A stretch of DNA of 64,000 nt, from the NCBI RefSeq assembly GCF_900176255.2, contig NZ_FXEG02000002.1, forward strand, positions 1,426,001 through 1,490,000, read 5' to 3'. The position numbers and the translations under genes were made by a program. This stretch comes from Mycobacterium ahvazicum (GTDB lineage Bacteria; Actinomycetota; Actinomycetes; Mycobacteriales; Mycobacteriaceae). This document shows positions 61,787-64,000 of the stretch, in pieces. How positions within the stretch are numbered: position 1 is the stretch's first letter; each line of letters begins with the position of its first letter. The notes beneath the pieces are model-generated. The model worked only from the letters and a program-made list of their open reading frames with translations, was not told where the DNA came from and ran no database searches.

Positions 61787-61811
61787 GGACACCGGATAGT
61801 AAGGACCGGGC

Positions 61812-63344
61812 ATGCCTCCAGTGATCGAAATTTCGCGTGACCACAACCCGTTCGCCACGACGGGCGTCTCCCGCGATCGCGACGGTGTCCCGCGCTACGA
61901 CGATCTGCCGGCCACGCTGCTCGACATGCTGGCCGAGCAGGTCGCCCGGCGTCCCGATAGCGAGGCGGTCGTTGAAGTAGGCGCCGGCCGATTGACCTAC
62001 CGGCAGCTCTGGGACGGCGCGGCGCGGGTCGCCGGTGGGCTGCGGGCAGGCGGCGGGCAATGCGGTGACCGCATCGCGGTGCGCTACCCCGCGGGCCTCG
62101 ACTGGGTGTTGGCATTCTGGGGCACGGTGATGGCCGGCGGCATTGCGGTGGCGGTCAACACGCGCTCGGCGCAGCCCGAGGTCGACTTCGTGTTGTCCGA
62201 TTCGGGGGCACGGGTGGATCTGGCCGCGGGCACGCCGTTGCCCGATGGACAACCGTATGTGGCCGAAGGACTCACGCGCGGCGACACGGCCGCGATCTTC
62301 TACACCTCGGGGACCACCGGGCACCCCAAAGGCGTGCCGACCACCCACGAGGCGTTCGTCATCAACACCGAGAATGCGATCCGGTGCTCGGGAATTCCAC
62401 GGGACCTCGGCGAGGGGATGCGCACCCTGATATCGGTTCCGCTGTTTCACGTGACCGGCTGCAACACACAGCTTTTGGTGGCCACCCGGGCGGGGGGAAC
62501 GTCGGTGATCTTGCCGGCGCTCAACCTGGACGAACTGATCGCCACCGTGGCCGCCGAGCGGATTTCACAGCTGGTGACGGTTCCCGCGGTCTACTCTCTG
62601 ATGTTGCGGCACAAGCGGTTTGCTACTACGGACGTGTCCGGCGTCGGGTGGGTGGGCTACGGTGGCGCGCCCACCGCCCCTTCGATGGTGCGGTCGATCA
62701 AGGACGCGTTCCCGGGGGCGACGGTGTTCAACGGCTACGGCATGACCGAGTCGGCCTCCCTGATGACCGTGCTACCCGACTCGTACGCCATCGAGCACGC
62801 CGACTCGGTCGGCTACGCGATCCCGTCGGTGGATCTCGGCGTGATCCCCAGCGGTGCGGATCCCGGTGTTGGCGAATTGGTGGCGCGCGGGGCCAACATC
62901 ACGGCCGGATACTGGAACCGGCCGCAGGCCACCGAGGCCACCATCGTCGACGGGTGGCTGCGCACCGGCGATGTGGTCCGGGTCGATGCCGCGGGCCGGG
63001 TGCACATCGTCGACCGGCTCAAGGACATCATCAACCGCGGCGGCGAGAACGTCTCCAGCGTGGAGGTCGAGGGGGTGCTGCTGGCCGCACCCGGCGTCGC
63101 CGATGCCTGCGTGCTGGCGGTACCCGACGAGGTGATGGGAGAAAAGGTCGGAGCGGTGCTGTTCGGCGGCGAAGCGCGGATTGACGTGCCGGCCGTGCTC
63201 GAGCATTGCCGTGCCCAACTCGCTGACTTCAAGGTTCCGCAATACGTCACGATCGCGTCAGAAGTGTTGCCACGCAATGCCGGTGGAAAGCTGCTCAAAG
63301 CCAAGCTCCGCGGTGAGGTGCAATGGGGCGACCCGCTGCGATGA
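61812..63344 (+). CDS. Acyl-CoA synthetase (FadD type)
   Basis: 510 residues, ANL adenylate-forming family. P-loop AAIFYTSGTTGHPKGVPTTHEA, A5 region FNGYGMTESASLMTVL, A7 WLRTGDVVRVDAAGRVHIVDRLKDIINRGGENVSSVEVEG, and the C-terminal catalytic Lys in PRNAGGKLLKAKL. All key residues are present, so it is probably active on a short or medium acid. The stop overlaps the biotin carboxylase start as ATGA, suggesting CoA activation followed by carboxylation. Confidence 0.92.
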   Translation: MPPVIEISRDHNPFATTGVSRDRDGVPRYDDLPATLLDMLAEQVARRPDSEAVVEVGAGRLTYRQLWDGAARVAGGLRAGGGQCGDRIAVRYPAGLDWVLAFWGTVMAGGIAVAVNTRSAQPEVDFVLSDSGARVDLAAGTPLPDGQPYVAEGLTRGDTAAIFYTSGTTGHPKGVPTTHEAFVINTENAIRCSGIPRDLGEGMRTLISVPLFHVTGCNTQLLVATRAGGTSVILPALNLDELIATVAAERISQLVTVPAVYSLMLRHKRFATTDVSGVGWVGYGGAPTAPSMVRSIKDAFPGATVFNGYGMTESASLMTVLPDSYAIEHADSVGYAIPSVDLGVIPSGADPGVGELVARGANITAGYWNRPQATEATIVDGWLRTGDVVRVDAAGRVHIVDRLKDIINRGGENVSSVEVEGVLLAAPGVADACVLAVPDEVMGEKVGAVLFGGEARIDVPAVLEHCRAQLADFKVPQYVTIASEVLPRNAGGKLLKAKLRGEVQWGDPLR

Positions 63345-64000
63345 ATGCGATGTTGCTGATCGCCAACCGCGGTGAAATCGCCCTGCGGATCGTCCGCACC
63401 GCAACCGAATTGGGTATGCCGACAGTTGCGGTCTACGCCACCGACGATGCCGAGAGCCCGCACGTGCATGCGGCCGACGAAGCGCTCGGTCTGCCGGGCA
63501 GTGGGCCGGGCGCCTACCTGGACCAGTCCTCGATTCTGGCGGCAGCGAGAAACGCCGGCGCGCAGCTGATTCATCCGGGTTACGGCTTCCTCTCCGAGAA
63601 CGCCGATTTCGCCCGTGCCTGCGCCGCGGCCGGGTGCACGTTCGTGGGTCCGGATGCCGAAGTGCTCGAGGCGGTCGGCAATAAAACCTCCGCGCGTGCC
63701 GCCGCCATCGCCGCGGGTGTGCCGGTGCTGCCGGCGACCGACGGGCCCAGCAGCGTCGAGGATGTCCGGGCATTTTTCGCCGCTCGAGACGGGGCGATCA
63801 TGATTAAGGCGGTGGCCGGCGGGGGTGGACGCGGGATGCGCCGCGTGGACAGTGCGGCTCAAATCGACGACGCCTACCGCCAATGTGCGGCAGAGGCGCA
63901 ACTGGGATTCGGCAATCCGGCGGTATTCGCCGAGGGGATTCTCGACGACGCCCGGCACATCGAGGTGCAGGTCGTCGCCGCGCCGGCCGGGCCGAGAACG
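63341..64000 (+). CDS. Acyl-CoA carboxylase biotin-carboxylase (alpha) subunit, 3' end outside window
   Basis: First 220 residues only. Biotin carboxylase N-domain LLIANRGEIALRIVRTATELGM, YLDQSSIL, IHPGYGFLSENADFARAC, FVGP, and the ATP-grasp glycine loop AVAGGGGRGMR. Carboxylates biotin for an acetyl/propionyl/methylcrotonyl-CoA carboxylase; the beta subunit gene should follow beyond the window. Overlaps the FadD gene by 4 nt (ATGA). Confidence 0.93.
   Translation, partial: MNAMLLIANRGEIALRIVRTATELGMPTVAVYATDDAESPHVHAADEALGLPGSGPGAYLDQSSILAAARNAGAQLIHPGYGFLSENADFARACAAAGCTFVGPDAEVLEAVGNKTSARAAAIAAGVPVLPATDGPSSVEDVRAFFAARDGAIMIKAVAGGGGRGMRRVDSAAQIDDAYRQCAAEAQLGFGNPAVFAEGILDDARHIEVQVVAAPAGPRT

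Overview
The window is high-GC actinobacterial DNA from a mycobacterium, most likely a slow-growing non-tuberculous species. Three things point there. Gene order closely follows the M. tuberculosis block from cobB (Rv2848c) down to Rv2771c, read here on the opposite strand. There is a PPE-family gene and two 13E12-type (DUF222/HNH) genes. Many genes have leaderless promoters, with a TANNNT -10 box ending 5-8 nt before a GTG or ATG start. Rv numbers quoted are from memory of M. tuberculosis H37Rv; no search was run, and the species cannot be named from this sequence alone.

Layout. 1-5.9 kb: end of cobB, then cysG (siroheme), efpA (efflux) and proS. 5.9-6.9 kb: a converging pair encoding a Tat-type lipoprotein and a ferritin-like protein. 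7.1-15.1 kb: the translation/transcription operon rimP-nusA-(13E12 insertion)-ylxR-infB-rbfA-nrnA. 15.1-20.0 kb: small secreted and membrane proteins, an EchA16-like crotonase, DUF2277, DUF1802, a CocE/NonD hydrolase and a DUF3558 protein. In M. tuberculosis this interval holds the ugp operon and the CRISPR/toxin-antitoxin region, none of which is present here. 20.2-22.8 kb: metallophosphoesterase-pptT-truB, tightly overlapped, ending in a 56-bp tandem repeat. 22.9-27.1 kb: SHOCT protein, crotonase, ltp1 and fadE21. 27.1-28.9 kb: divergent sirR/mntR-type regulator and ribF.

29.1-35.6 kb holds the most unusual object: a 2,177-residue PPE protein. Its C-terminal ~1,890 residues are one continuous Gly/Thr/Asn/Asp-rich short repeat that looks like a giant beta-solenoid, with palindromic putative operators upstream. 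35.7-43.7 kb returns to conserved synteny: rpsO, gpsI/pnp, pepR, a nitronate monooxygenase-like gene, a class A beta-lactamase lipoprotein, and the divergent ald/aldR pair. 43.7-48.0 kb: SRPBCC protein and a three-gene redox/lipid cassette (PF10118 diiron-like protein, EphD-like hydrolase-SDR fusion, phthalate-dioxygenase-type reductase). 48.0-51.5 kb: GNAT, then TetR divergent from a Rieske oxygenase and an NAD(P)-binding dehydrogenase. 51.5-54.6 kb: a second, intact 13E12 gene, then dapB with two small followers. 54.6-60.9 kb: a looser, less GC-rich accessory stretch with a cyclase-ATPase regulator, a DUF7064-like gene and an MpaB/rubber-oxygenase-family gene. 60.9-64 kb: an acyl-CoA catabolism cluster (thioesterase, FadD, biotin carboxylase subunit cut by the window end).

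No rRNA, tRNA, CRISPR array or classical insertion sequence was seen.
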